From NCBI GenBank assembly GCA_965195225.1, contig CBDAFL010000182.1:1-64000 (forward strand): DNA of 64,000 nucleotides. The letters run 5' to 3'. A model generated the notes under the pieces. That model was not told where the DNA came from. It did no database searches and saw only the letters and a list, made by a program, of their open reading frames with translations. How positions within the stretch are numbered: position 1 is the stretch's first letter; each line of letters begins with the position of its first letter. A program made the position numbers and the translations under genes. The DNA comes from JAHIKV01 sp965195225 (GTDB lineage Bacteria > Planctomycetota > Planctomycetia > Pirellulales > Thermoguttaceae). Positions 40,499 through 48,509 of this stretch are shown here, piece by piece.

Positions 40499-40702
40499 TT
40501 GCTCCTTGACAAACCGTCTTTAGTATAGCTTCCGCATTTTTTCCGACAACTGCTTCGGCAACGATGTCTCAACTGGTTTGATTTCCCTTGATGCTTGGAT
40601 AATTTGACCTGCATAAAACCGCATCCTATAGTCTTTATGGTAGACCCTTCCCGGTCGCTGGTGGGGGGCGGCGATTCTGTTGCAATAATCCGAAACCGAT
40701 TT

Positions 40703-41662
40703 TCACTGCGGTTTCGCCAGACACTCGGGTGGAATCAAGTTGCGGATGGTTGAGACTAGTTGACGCACTTGTTCGGCCGCTTGACGACAGGCTTCGCGGC
40801 TTCCGGGCGGCATTTCGCCCGAAGGTTGGCTCAATGCCTCTCTCGCCATTTCCAGCGTCGTCAAGCTGTAGCTCAGCATGTTCGCCAATTCAAGAATCTT
40901 ACGGCTCGAAGCGGCGGTCTGCTTGGCCCACGACGCGCCGGGCGGCGGCGGAATCGCCTCGAAACGCTTCTTGAGCGCTTCGGACTGCTTGAGGTATTCG
41001 TCCGGCTTTGGAACCCCTTCGAGCAGCCTCGCCGTTTCATCGACGCCGTCCAGGAAGGCCGCCAGTTTCGTCGCGTAAGCGATCTCTTCGGCCGTCGGTT
41101 TCGGCTTCTCCGTTTTCGCGGGTGTCGGCGGAGCGGACGGTTCAGAAACGATCGGAGCGGGAGGCATTGTCGGCGGCTCGGGTGCTAAGCGGTCTCGTAA
41201 GAGTAAGAACAGCAACAGAACGATTATGCCGACAAAAACCACAACCGTCACACCACCGCCGAGTACCCAAAGCCATTTGGATATGTCGCTTATCCGTCGG
41301 GCCTTCTCGTCAATATATGTGCCGCAGTGCTTGCACTTGAGTGCCACGGCGAGAATTCGTTCGGCGCAGAACGGGCAGATTTTCGTGGAGGGTGAAGGGG
41401 ACGACGGCGCGTCGTCGGCGAAGTCATCCAACTCGTCGTCCAGATCGTCGTCGGCCTTAATGATCTCGTCGATGTGGTCCATCACGTCTTCTTCTTCGTC
41501 GATCGGCGCGGGATCCCGGACGATCTCCAGGCTTTCGACGTAAACGCCGCGGTCGTTGGCGATTTTCAGCGCCGCTTCTTTGTTGTCGGCGGAAACCACG
41601 GCAGAGACCCGTTGCCTGGTTTTCCGCATGACTCCCTTGCAGCAAAACTTCTGCTTGGCCAT
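40703..41662 (-). CDS. Zinc-ribbon membrane protein with periplasmic helical domain
   Basis: 319 residues; the start at 41662 has GAGGGAAG before it. Residues 1-55 form a small basic domain (KGVMRKTRQRVSAVVSADNKEAALKIANDRGVYVESLEIV). An Asp-rich stretch follows, then a zinc ribbon KICPFCAERILAVALKCKHCGTYID, one transmembrane helix (VVVFVGIIVLLLFLLLRD), a Pro-rich linker and a helical domain of about 130 residues that would lie outside the cytoplasm. The function is unknown. It could pass signals across the membrane or form a scaffold. Confidence 0.7.
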   Translation of the reverse strand: MAKQKFCCKGVMRKTRQRVSAVVSADNKEAALKIANDRGVYVESLEIVRDPAPIDEEEDVMDHIDEIIKADDDLDDELDDFADDAPSSPSPSTKICPFCAERILAVALKCKHCGTYIDEKARRISDISKWLWVLGGGVTVVVFVGIIVLLLFLLLRDRLAPEPPTMPPAPIVSEPSAPPTPAKTEKPKPTAEEIAYATKLAAFLDGVDETARLLEGVPKPDEYLKQSEALKKRFEAIPPPPGASWAKQTAASSRKILELANMLSYSLTTLEMAREALSQPSGEMPPGSREACRQAAEQVRQLVSTIRNLIPPECLAKPQ

Positions 41663-41766
41663 GGCTTCCCTCTTGCATTGGGATGGGGCAACCGTCACAA
41701 GTCCAGTAAGGTTAGTTTAATGGAACAAACGCCGGATGGCCATATCCATGCGGGCTGCTAACAGGG

Positions 41767-42717
41767 CTACCGCCGGTTGACGTAGATAATCGGGGCGGAA
41801 ACGTCGGTGGGAGCGGATGAGAAGACCGTCTCGGCCGACTCGCCGTAAGTCGAGCAGGGTACGAAACGGACGCGGCCGCCCTCGAAGAAGAGGTTTCGTC
41901 CCCGGCCGCGATGACCGACGAGGCTACGGCCCGGCAGGTCGGCGCTGGGATCGTTGGCAAATAGCGCCCGGGTGGCCGGCAGGCGGCTGCCGTGGCCATC
42001 CATCGTCCCGTCACGCCACATGCCGGACCAGTTGCTCGATGTCGAGGTAGAAAAATACCCCGGGACCGCAGCCCCGGGGATTGGGGGAACAACGCCAACA
42101 CCATCCGGAGACGACAAGACGCGCGTCGCGCCTTGGGCGGCCAGCCACGTCTCCGGACACAAGTTTCGCTCCGCGACCGCGTCGCCGAATAGGTCGGCGG
42201 CGGCGATGCCCGCGGTGGTCAGTTTTCCTTCACCCGCCAATTGAGTCATAGCCTCGCCGTGGTGGCGGCTGTATTCAGTCAAGGCCAAGCCGAACTGCCG
42301 CAGATTGTCTTGGCAAGAGGCCACGGCGGCGTGAAAGCGGCTGGCGTCGATCGCCGGCAGAAGCAACGCGACGGCGGTCAGCAGCAGCACGCCGAGCGCG
42401 ACCACGTCGTGCCATCCGAACAGTGAGACCGCTCCGGGCACCGTCGGATCGGGACTCATCGCCAACCGTGGCATGGCGGACCGCGCCGGGGCGGAACCAT
42501 AAGCGGCAACCATCCGGCACGTCCGCCCGGCCAGACCCGGGGGCGGATCGAAGTCCGGCCGAATCGCCTCCAACGGAGACAGACGACGACGCCAGAGGAT
42601 CAATTCCCGCTGGTACGACTCGTCGTGTTCAAGCCGCTGGTCAACCCACACTTGCTCTTCGTCGTCCAACGCGCCGAGCAGGTGGCCAAGTAATTGCTGG
42701 TGTATCGAATCCGTCAT
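41767..42717 (-). CDS. Anti-sigma factor fused to a DUF1559/pseudopilin-like domain
   Basis: 316 residues. Residues 1-60 (QLLGHLLGALDDEEQVWVDQRLEHDES) look like the cytoplasmic N-terminus of an anti-sigma factor, without the usual zinc Cys. Then VVALGVLLLTAVALLLPAIDASRFHAAVASCQDNLRQFGLALTEY strongly recalls the planctomycete DUF1559 pseudopilin pattern (LLLPAVQAAREAARRxxCxNNLKQIGLAL). The end, GRNLFFEGGRVRFVPCSTYG, matches its GN-x-x-F-x-DG-x-VRF close. It lies 43 bases downstream of the sigma factor gene and probably controls it. Confidence 0.72.
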   Translation of the reverse strand: MTDSIHQQLLGHLLGALDDEEQVWVDQRLEHDESYQRELILWRRRLSPLEAIRPDFDPPPGLAGRTCRMVAAYGSAPARSAMPRLAMSPDPTVPGAVSLFGWHDVVALGVLLLTAVALLLPAIDASRFHAAVASCQDNLRQFGLALTEYSRHHGEAMTQLAGEGKLTTAGIAAADLFGDAVAERNLCPETWLAAQGATRVLSSPDGVGVVPPIPGAAVPGYFSTSTSSNWSGMWRDGTMDGHGSRLPATRALFANDPSADLPGRSLVGHRGRGRNLFFEGGRVRFVPCSTYGESAETVFSSAPTDVSAPIIYVNRR

Positions 42718-42760
42718 ACGGAAAGCAGCCGATCAGGGGGCCCGAGTTCGTTTCTGTTTA

Positions 42761-43405
42761 CTATGGCAGGCTCACGTGGGAAAGCGATTCGGTGAGTTTT
42801 TTCAGGGCGGTGTGTAGCCGACTCTTGACCGTTCCGACGGGCACGGACAAGACCTCGGCCGCCTCGCGATACTTCAGACCTTGAAAGTACACCAACATAA
42901 CCACTTGCCGGCACAAGCCGGGGAGTGCGTCGACTTCCCGGCGAAGCGCCTCGTGCTGCTCAGCCGCTTCGGCGTTTTCGGCCGGACCGTCCGCCACGAC
43001 GCCGAGCAACTCTGCCAACCCGCTTGTTCCATCGTCCTCATTTCCTCGAACGGCTCTATCGAGACTGCATAAGCGATGCCGCCGGTTGCGACGCTGGTAG
43101 TCGATCGCCTGGTTGGTGGCCACCCTATACAACCAGGGGCGCACCCTCCGACCCGGCTCGAACTGGTCGCACTTAATGTGGACCTGCAAAAACGTCTGTT
43201 GAAAAACGTCTTCGGCCATTTCGGCATTACCGAGATAATGCCGCAGGTAGCCGAACAGCTCCTTTTCGTATCGGTGGACCAGTTCCTCAAACACCCGGCC
43301 GTCCCGCTCCGAGCAGTAGCTCAACAAGAGCTTCTCGTCGGTCCATGAGACCAGCGGGTTAGGGCCGCGGGCACGCAGTCGTAGTTGTTCAATCGTGCCG
43401 TTCAT
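42761..43405 (-). CDS. ECF-type RNA polymerase sigma factor
   Basis: About 214 residues. Region 2: VFEELVHRYEKELFGYLRHYLGNAEMAEDVFQQTFLQV, then RRVRPWLYRVATNQAIDYQRRNRR. Region 4: LPGLCRQVVMLVYFQGLKYREAAEVLSVPVGTVKSRLHTALKKL. No extra domains. The ATG at 43405 begins MNGTIEQLRLRARG; an upstream extension of the frame has no conserved features. The downstream anti-sigma gene suggests control by membrane-sensed stress. Confidence 0.9.
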   Translation of the reverse strand: MNGTIEQLRLRARGPNPLVSWTDEKLLLSYCSERDGRVFEELVHRYEKELFGYLRHYLGNAEMAEDVFQQTFLQVHIKCDQFEPGRRVRPWLYRVATNQAIDYQRRNRRHRLCSLDRAVRGNEDDGTSGLAELLGVVADGPAENAEAAEQHEALRREVDALPGLCRQVVMLVYFQGLKYREAAEVLSVPVGTVKSRLHTALKKLTESLSHVSLP

Positions 43406-44141
43406 TTTTGATACGCTTCCGTGTTGAAAAGGGTTCGCTTCCGAACGAAAACCGGCGGTTGCCGTTTGGTCCGAACCTTTCCGACCTCGAAATTCTACGC
43501 ATTTGAGCCGCATCGGCGTAGTTACCCCACCATCGGAGTTAGATCAGAGTTCCGAACCTCTCGGCGTCCAATGATTTTTTATAATGCAACTGCCGTGCCC
43601 AATCGCTACAATCGAACCAGCAGGTCGTTGCCGAATCCAAAATAATGCCCGTAACCGATTGCCTCGTAATTGTTTGTGTCGATCGGTACAAACGGTTTCG
43701 CGGATTGTACGCCATCTTTATAGTTGCCGTGACAGTGAAAGTCTTGCCATCAATTACAATACAGGCCGTCTTCAGTATGATGCACCTGCCATTTTTTGGA
43801 GCCAGCTCCATTTTGCCGCCCTATTTAGCCCGCCGTGAATACATGGCGGGGAGAGGTGGTCGCATGTAACGCCTCCTACCCCGAATGTATTCGCCCGGGA
43901 ACAATATCCATTTGTCGATTCAACGACCCAACCGGGGATATTCTTAATGGGTGCCATGGGTAAGCGCAGCTTACCCGTGTGTCCCAATACCGCACCACGG
44001 GTAAGCTGCGCTTACCCATGGCACCCAGTTTCAGGATCAATGAATAATCCGGGCTAATGTGCCGCTTTCGCTCACCGGCTTGACCTACAGGGCCGAAAAC
44101 GCCACGATGGGGAGCGGTTTCCGCAACCTGGAGTCCGCCAC
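43406..44141. other. Longest gene-free stretch of the window
   Basis: 736 bases between the sigma factor gene and galK. It is more AT-rich than its surroundings between about 43560 and 43830; short open frames there on both strands have no start signal or family features. The right part holds a perfect 31-base inverted repeat (43949-44026). Promoters for the sigma factor gene and galK must lie here, but none stands out. Confidence 0.5.
43949..44026. repeat. Perfect 31-base inverted repeat, GGGTGCCATGGG family
   Basis: The left arm 43949-43979 begins GGGTGCCATGGGTAAGCGCA; the right arm 43996-44026 is its exact reverse complement; 16 bases lie between. The sequence continues with CAGTTTCAGGATCAATGAAT, shared with the decayed copy at 5174-5212. 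Confidence 0.92.
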
Positions 44142-45281
44142 ATGCCCATCGGACAAGCCGAAATCTCCGCCCGGTTCGCCGATCGCTTTGGACACCTCCC
44201 AAACTGGACAGTCCGCGCGCCGGGCCGGGTAAATCTGATCGGAGAACACACCGACTACAACGACGGGTTCGTCCTGCCGATGGCGATAGATCGGGCCGTC
44301 TGGATCGCCCTCAGACCGCGAGATGATCGGATCGTATCGGTCTACTCGATCGACTACGACGAAACGGGCGAGTTTTCCCTCGACCGACTCGAACGAGGGC
44401 AGCCCGGCTGGATCGAATATCTAAAGGGGACGGCCTGGAGCCTGCAAGAGGCCGGGCATCGCCTGACCGGCTGGGATGGCGTGCTGGCCGGCGACGTGCC
44501 GCTCGGCGCGGGATTGTCCTCCTCGGCGGCGCTCGAGATGGCCGTGGCCCGGGCATTTGCCGCCGCCGGAGAACTGCCCTGGGAACCGGCCGAGATGGCA
44601 AAGCTCGGCCAGCGGGCCGAAAACCAATGGGTCGGCGTCAACTGTGGAATCATGGACCAGTTGATCTCCGCCGCCGGCCGCGCGGGCAATGCCCTGCTGA
44701 TCGACTGCCGCTCGCTGCAAACCGAGCCGGTCCCGTTGCCGCAGGGCACTTCGGTGGTCGTGCTCGATACCTCAACGCGCCGTGGGCTGGTCGATTCGGC
44801 CTATAACGAGCGGCGGCGGCAGTGCGAGCAGGCCGCCCGGTTGCTGGACGTACACGCGCTGCGCGACGCAACGACCGAACGGCTGGAACGATCCGCCGAC
44901 AAAATGGACCCGGCCGTGCTCAGCCGTGCCCGGCACGTAATTGCCGAGAACGACCGCACGCTGCTCGCGGCCGCCGCCATGCGCCGCGGCGACGCGGTCG
45001 AATTGGGCCGCTTGATGCACCAAAGCCACCGCAGTCTGCGCGATGATTACGAGGTATCCAGCGACGCGCTGAACGCGATGGTCGAGTGCGCTTCGGCCCA
45101 AAGGGAATGTTTCGGCGCGCGGATGACCGGGGCCGGGTTCGGTGGTTGCGCGGTGGCGCTGGTCCGTGCCGAGGCGACCGATGATTTCGCCCGCGACGTG
45201 GCCGACGCATACGAACGAAAGACCGGCCACTCGCCGGCGGTCTACGTCTGCCAAGCCGCCGACGGAGCGGAAGTGATGTAA
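44142..45281 (+). CDS. galK: Galactokinase
   Basis: 379 residues, GHMP kinase family. Signature PGRVNLIGEHTDYNDGFVLPMA at the N-terminus, the ATP loop VPLGAGLSSSAALEMAVARA, the catalytic-region GVNCGIMDQLISAAG, and the C-terminal GAGFGGCAVALV. It phosphorylates galactose at C1 in the Leloir pathway. No galT or galE lies close by. A palindromic hairpin follows the gene. Confidence 0.94.
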   Translation: MPIGQAEISARFADRFGHLPNWTVRAPGRVNLIGEHTDYNDGFVLPMAIDRAVWIALRPRDDRIVSVYSIDYDETGEFSLDRLERGQPGWIEYLKGTAWSLQEAGHRLTGWDGVLAGDVPLGAGLSSSAALEMAVARAFAAAGELPWEPAEMAKLGQRAENQWVGVNCGIMDQLISAAGRAGNALLIDCRSLQTEPVPLPQGTSVVVLDTSTRRGLVDSAYNERRRQCEQAARLLDVHALRDATTERLERSADKMDPAVLSRARHVIAENDRTLLAAAAMRRGDAVELGRLMHQSHRSLRDDYEVSSDALNAMVECASAQRECFGARMTGAGFGGCAVALVRAEATDDFARDVADAYERKTGHSPAVYVCQAADGAEVM

Positions 45282-45296
45282 CTATATCAAAATGTG

Positions 45297-45318
45297 GCAC
45301 AGCCGAGGGCGGCTGTGC
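45297..45318. repeat. Hairpin after galK
   Basis: GCACAGCC-GAGGGC-GGCTGTGC, an eight-base-pair stem without T-tract. It may act as a weak terminator or belong to a dispersed family. Confidence 0.55.
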
Positions 45319-45335
45319 TACAAAAGGAGCCGCCA

Positions 45336-45677
45336 ATGAAACTCGTCGCCTATCCGCTGGCCGCGTTGCTGGGATTCTTCGGCGTGGTGTTCGTGGTGGG
45401 GTCGCACGGCCGTGTGATGTCGATCCTCGTGGGCGTGATCCTCCTGGCGGCGGCAGGCTTTTTGATCTGGCTCGCACTGCATAAGCCCAAGGAGTCGATA
45501 ACCACGGTGATCCAGAAGATCGACCTTTCGGGCGACGTCAGTCTGCAAGACCTCGAATGCCGCTCCTGCGGCGGCACGCTCGGCAAGGATTCGGTGGCCG
45601 TGAAGGCAGGGGCCGTATTCGTCAACTGTCAATACTGCGGCGCGACATACCAGATCGAGGAGGCCCCTAAGTGGTGA
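45336..45677 (+). CDS. Small membrane protein with C-terminal zinc ribbon
   Basis: 113 residues. Two hydrophobic helices (YPLAALLGFFGVVFVVG and MSILVGVILLAAAGFLIWLAL) are followed by a cytoplasmic-looking domain with ECRSCGGTL...VNCQYCGATYQIEE (CxxC...CxxC). AAAAGGAG lies before the ATG. Its stop overlaps the start of the radical SAM gene (GTGGTGA), so the two are translationally coupled. It is thus the first member of the radical SAM cluster and may hold the enzymes at the membrane. Confidence 0.75.
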   Translation: MKLVAYPLAALLGFFGVVFVVGSHGRVMSILVGVILLAAAGFLIWLALHKPKESITTVIQKIDLSGDVSLQDLECRSCGGTLGKDSVAVKAGAVFVNCQYCGATYQIEEAPKW

Positions 45678-47170
45678 CCGCCGGAAGGGCAATTCGCTGG
45701 ACGCGACGACTGCTCGGCACGCTCGGTGTAGGGTGGGTCAAGCGAAGCGCAGCCCCACCAGCGGCGGGAAAAAAGTGGTGGGACCGCGCTACGCTTGTCC
45801 CACCCTACTTCCCGAAGTTCCGGCCCGGGCTGAAGGTCTTCGACCTCCGGCGGCCGGGCGGGCGGCGACGGTTCCATCTCCGCACCAAGACGGACGGCGC
45901 CGCCGTGCTAATGGTCGATGCGACCGACGCGATCCACCTTAACCCGACCGCCGCGCTGCTGGCACGGCTCGCCTTGGAAGAGACGCCCGTCGATCGCGCG
46001 GCGGCCGTGCTTCGAGGCCGGTTCCGCGGCGTGGGCGCGGCCGAGGCCCGGTCCGCCGCCGACCATGTCTACTCGCTGATCGAGCGATTGACCGATCTTA
46101 CCGCTTCATGTCCGACATGCGGTCTGGCGAAAGAAATAGTGAAATGGTCGCCGCCGTTCAGCGTCCCTGTCTCCGCCCCATACAAGGCCGACCTGGCGTT
46201 GAGCTACGGCTGCAACAACAATTGCCCACATTGTTACAGCAAAGACCGCGCTTCCTCGTCCCTCGCCCCTCGCCCCTCGCCCCTCTCTATTAGCCAGTGG
46301 CGGGATGTACTCGAACGGCTGGCCACCATCGGCGTGCCGCATGTGATCTTCACCGGCGGCGAACCGACCCTCTTCGACGGACTGCCGGAACTGGTCCGCC
46401 ACTCAACCGAACTGGGGTTGGTTTCCGGCCTGAACACCAACGGGCGTCGGCTAAGCGATCCGGCGTATGTCGAATCGCTCCGTGCGGCCGGCCTGGACCA
46501 CGTCCAAATCACGCTCCAATCGTTCGATCCGGCGGTCCACGACGCGATGAGCGGCGCCGCGGCGTTCGACGAAACCACACGCGGCCTGAAAAACGCGCTG
46601 GCCGCCGGACTGCACGCCATTACCAACACCACGCTCACCCGCCGGAACGTCGGTCAGGCCGGCCGGCTCGTCGAGTTCCTCCACGGCCTTGGGACAACGA
46701 CCTTCGCCATGAACGGAATGATCTTCGCCGGCGGCGGGCGGACCAGCGGAGACGAGATTTCCGCCGAAGCGTTGGCGCCCGTGCTGGCCGACGTGCGCGA
46801 CCGCGCGGCCGAGCTGAAGATGCGGTTCCTCTGGTACACGCCGACCGAGTATTGCCGCCTCTCGCCGGTCGAATTGGAGCTTGGCCCCAGGCGGTGCAAC
46901 GCCGGCGAATATTCAATCTGCATCGAGCCTGGCGGCGACGTGATCCCCTGTCAATCGTACTACGTCCCGACCGGCAACATCCTCCGCGACCGGTGGCAGG
47001 ACATTTGGGAGAGCGAGTTGTTTCGCGGATTTCGACGTCGGACGACCGATCCGCGAGGCGCCGGTCTGCCCGAGCGATGTTGGAACTGCCCCGACCTGTC
47101 GCTGTGCGGCGGCGGCTGTCCGCTGGAGAGAGAACACATCATCCAAAAAATCAGTTTGTGTGAGAACTAA
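45671..47170 (+). CDS. Radical SAM/SPASM protein with N-terminal PqqD-like domain
   Basis: 499 residues, GTG start (a second GTG follows directly). Residues about 50-140 look like a PqqD/RiPP-recognition fold (ALLMVDATDAIHLNP-type strand, then ETPVDRAAAVLRGRF and a final helix). The radical SAM core starts ALSYGCNNNCPHCYSKD with Cys181, Cys185 and Cys188 (Cx3Cx2C); FTGGEPTLF is the SAM glycine motif. The SPASM region has RRCNAGEYSICIEPGGDVIPCQSYY and RCWNCPDLSLCGGGCP, enough Cys for auxiliary clusters. Such enzymes modify peptides. Two repeat-derived inserts interrupt it (residues about 20-46 and 195-206). The following gene encodes a degenerate paralogue. Confidence 0.88.
   Translation: MVTAGRAIRWTRRLLGTLGVGWVKRSAAPPAAGKKWWDRATLVPPYFPKFRPGLKVFDLRRPGGRRRFHLRTKTDGAAVLMVDATDAIHLNPTAALLARLALEETPVDRAAAVLRGRFRGVGAAEARSAADHVYSLIERLTDLTASCPTCGLAKEIVKWSPPFSVPVSAPYKADLALSYGCNNNCPHCYSKDRASSSLAPRPSPLSISQWRDVLERLATIGVPHVIFTGGEPTLFDGLPELVRHSTELGLVSGLNTNGRRLSDPAYVESLRAAGLDHVQITLQSFDPAVHDAMSGAAAFDETTRGLKNALAAGLHAITNTTLTRRNVGQAGRLVEFLHGLGTTTFAMNGMIFAGGGRTSGDEISAEALAPVLADVRDRAAELKMRFLWYTPTEYCRLSPVELELGPRRCNAGEYSICIEPGGDVIPCQSYYVPTGNILRDRWQDIWESELFRGFRRRTTDPRGAGLPERCWNCPDLSLCGGGCPLEREHIIQKISLCEN
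45728..45808. repeat. GTAGGGTGGG palindrome inside the radical SAM gene
   Basis: 81 bases, an exact multiple of three, starting GTAGGGTGGGTCAAGCGAAG and ending GCTTGTCCCACCCTAC. It encodes the foreign-looking segment VGWVKRSAAPPAAGKKWWDR. The paralogue at 47173 lacks it. Confidence 0.9.
46254..46285. repeat. CCCCTCG heptamer run inside the radical SAM gene
   Basis: TCCCTCGCCCCTCGCCCCTC and flanking copies encode SSLAPRPSPLS right after the cluster-binding cysteines, in a loop of the barrel. Confidence 0.8.
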
Positions 47171-47172
47171 AT

Positions 47173-48459
47173 ATGGACATTCCACGGTTGTTGAAAATAA
47201 TCAAGCGCGAGTTGCCCGGCGACGTTCGGCCGGGTCTGTACCATTTTGCACGCGAGGCGGACGGGGCGAACAGCCGGTTCCATCTCCGCGTCGATTCGGG
47301 CGGCGACGGGTTGCTCGTGGCCAACGCGGCGGCAATGGCGCGGCTCAGCCCCTCGGGCGTCGCAATCGCCAAGGGACTGCTCGATGGAGACACCCCGGAA
47401 GTAATCGTTAGCCGGGTAAAAAAACGCTTCCGCGGCGCGACGGACGAACGGCTTGCCGCCGACGTGGCGGCCGTCGCCTCGCTGATCGAGCGGATGGAGT
47501 CGCCCGAGGGCGGATACCCGATCCTCAATCTTGCCGATCCGGCACTGGGACCTAAGCGGCTGCCGCTGGAGCGTCCGATCTCGGCCGACGTGCCGCTCTG
47601 CGCGCCGTTCCACGTTTCTCGCCTGCTGGAACGCCTCTGGCAACTGGCGATTCCACACGTCACTTTCGTCGCCGGCCGCGACTGCGACGAGTCGCATCTG
47701 GTTCGGGCGGTCGAGAAGGGGAGCGATCTGGGGCTGATCACGGGAGTGCGGGGCCGCGGCAGCGATCTTACCGTCTCTACTCGGATCAACGACATGGCCG
47801 CCGCGGGACTGGACCACCTCGACGTTTACTGCTTCTCGGCCGACAACAAAGTCCACGACTCGCTGGCAGGCCAGGGGGACGGCAAAATGGCCGTTCGCGC
47901 GCTCGCCGCGGCGAGCAAGAACGAAATCTGCGCGGTGGCCCAACTCGCCCTGACGCGGTCCACGCTGGAGGGAATCGACCGGACGTTGGAGTCCATCGCC
48001 AGGTACGGGATCGAAAACGCATGCGTATTCGCCGTCGCCACGACCGAGGCCGAGCCGGCTTCTGCCGGGGTGTTGTCGGCCGGCGAACTGCCGCCGGCGG
48101 CCGGGATGGTCGAGGAGTCGGCCGAGCGGGTGGGAGTGCGATTGATGTGGTATCCGACCGTGCGGTTCGATCCGGCAATTCCCTTGGGAGAACAACTCTG
48201 CCGCGGACCGCGGACCGGCGGCGATTGGGCCATCCGAGTCGAGCCGGACGGCACGGTCTACGCGCCCCGAGGCCCCGCCACTTCGGCGGGCAACCTGTTG
48301 GAAGACGATTGGGAGACCATCGAAAAGAGCGAACCGTTCGCGCGGTATCGCGAGCGGTTGCAGAGCGACACCCGCTGCGATCAATGTCCCGGCTTGTCGA
48401 TCTGTGCGGCCGACTGTCCGCGCGAACCGGCCGGCTGGGCCGATGGGATTAGTGGGTAG
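47173..48459 (+). CDS. Degenerate radical SAM/SPASM paralogue without the Cx3Cx2C motif
   Basis: 428 residues, starting two bases after the preceding stop. It aligns with the radical SAM protein along its length: RPGLYHFAREADGANSRFHLR equals RPGLKVFDLR...RRFHLR; IPHVTFVAGRDCDESHL equals VPHVIFTGGEPTLF; GLDHLDVYCFSADNKVHDSLAG equals GLDHVQITLQSFDPAVHDAMSG. The stretch holding the three cluster cysteines is missing (ADVPLCAPFHVSRLLERL), and the glycine motif is lost. The C-terminal CDQCPGLSICAADCP cysteines remain. It cannot do radical SAM chemistry itself. It is likely a substrate-binding or regulatory partner of the active enzyme, comparable to pseudoenzymes in other peptide-modifying systems. 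Confidence 0.82.
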   Translation: MDIPRLLKIIKRELPGDVRPGLYHFAREADGANSRFHLRVDSGGDGLLVANAAAMARLSPSGVAIAKGLLDGDTPEVIVSRVKKRFRGATDERLAADVAAVASLIERMESPEGGYPILNLADPALGPKRLPLERPISADVPLCAPFHVSRLLERLWQLAIPHVTFVAGRDCDESHLVRAVEKGSDLGLITGVRGRGSDLTVSTRINDMAAAGLDHLDVYCFSADNKVHDSLAGQGDGKMAVRALAAASKNEICAVAQLALTRSTLEGIDRTLESIARYGIENACVFAVATTEAEPASAGVLSAGELPPAAGMVEESAERVGVRLMWYPTVRFDPAIPLGEQLCRGPRTGGDWAIRVEPDGTVYAPRGPATSAGNLLEDDWETIEKSEPFARYRERLQSDTRCDQCPGLSICAADCPREPAGWADGISG

Positions 48460-48474
48460 TAAAAAGTGTATTTA

Positions 48475-48490
48475 CCGCTTGCGGCTTCGC
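48475..48490. repeat. CCGCTTGCGGCTTCGC repeat before the membrane protein gene
   Basis: Reverse complement of the GCGAAACCGCAAGCGG word that occurs at 6517 and in mutS. It sits in the gap between the degenerate radical SAM paralogue and the next gene. Confidence 0.7.
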
Positions 48491-48509
48491 AAAAACAGAG
48501 GACTTCACA

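Noticed and set aside
43539..43811. 90-codon frame in the gap before galK
   Set aside because: No ribosome site, no family features, overlapped by equally good frames on the other strand.
45671..45811. Starting the radical SAM protein after the repeat
   Set aside because: The GTG at 45671 overlaps the upstream stop, and the residues before the repeat (GRAIRWTRRLLGTLG) look like a normal basic helix, so the repeat is more likely inside the gene.
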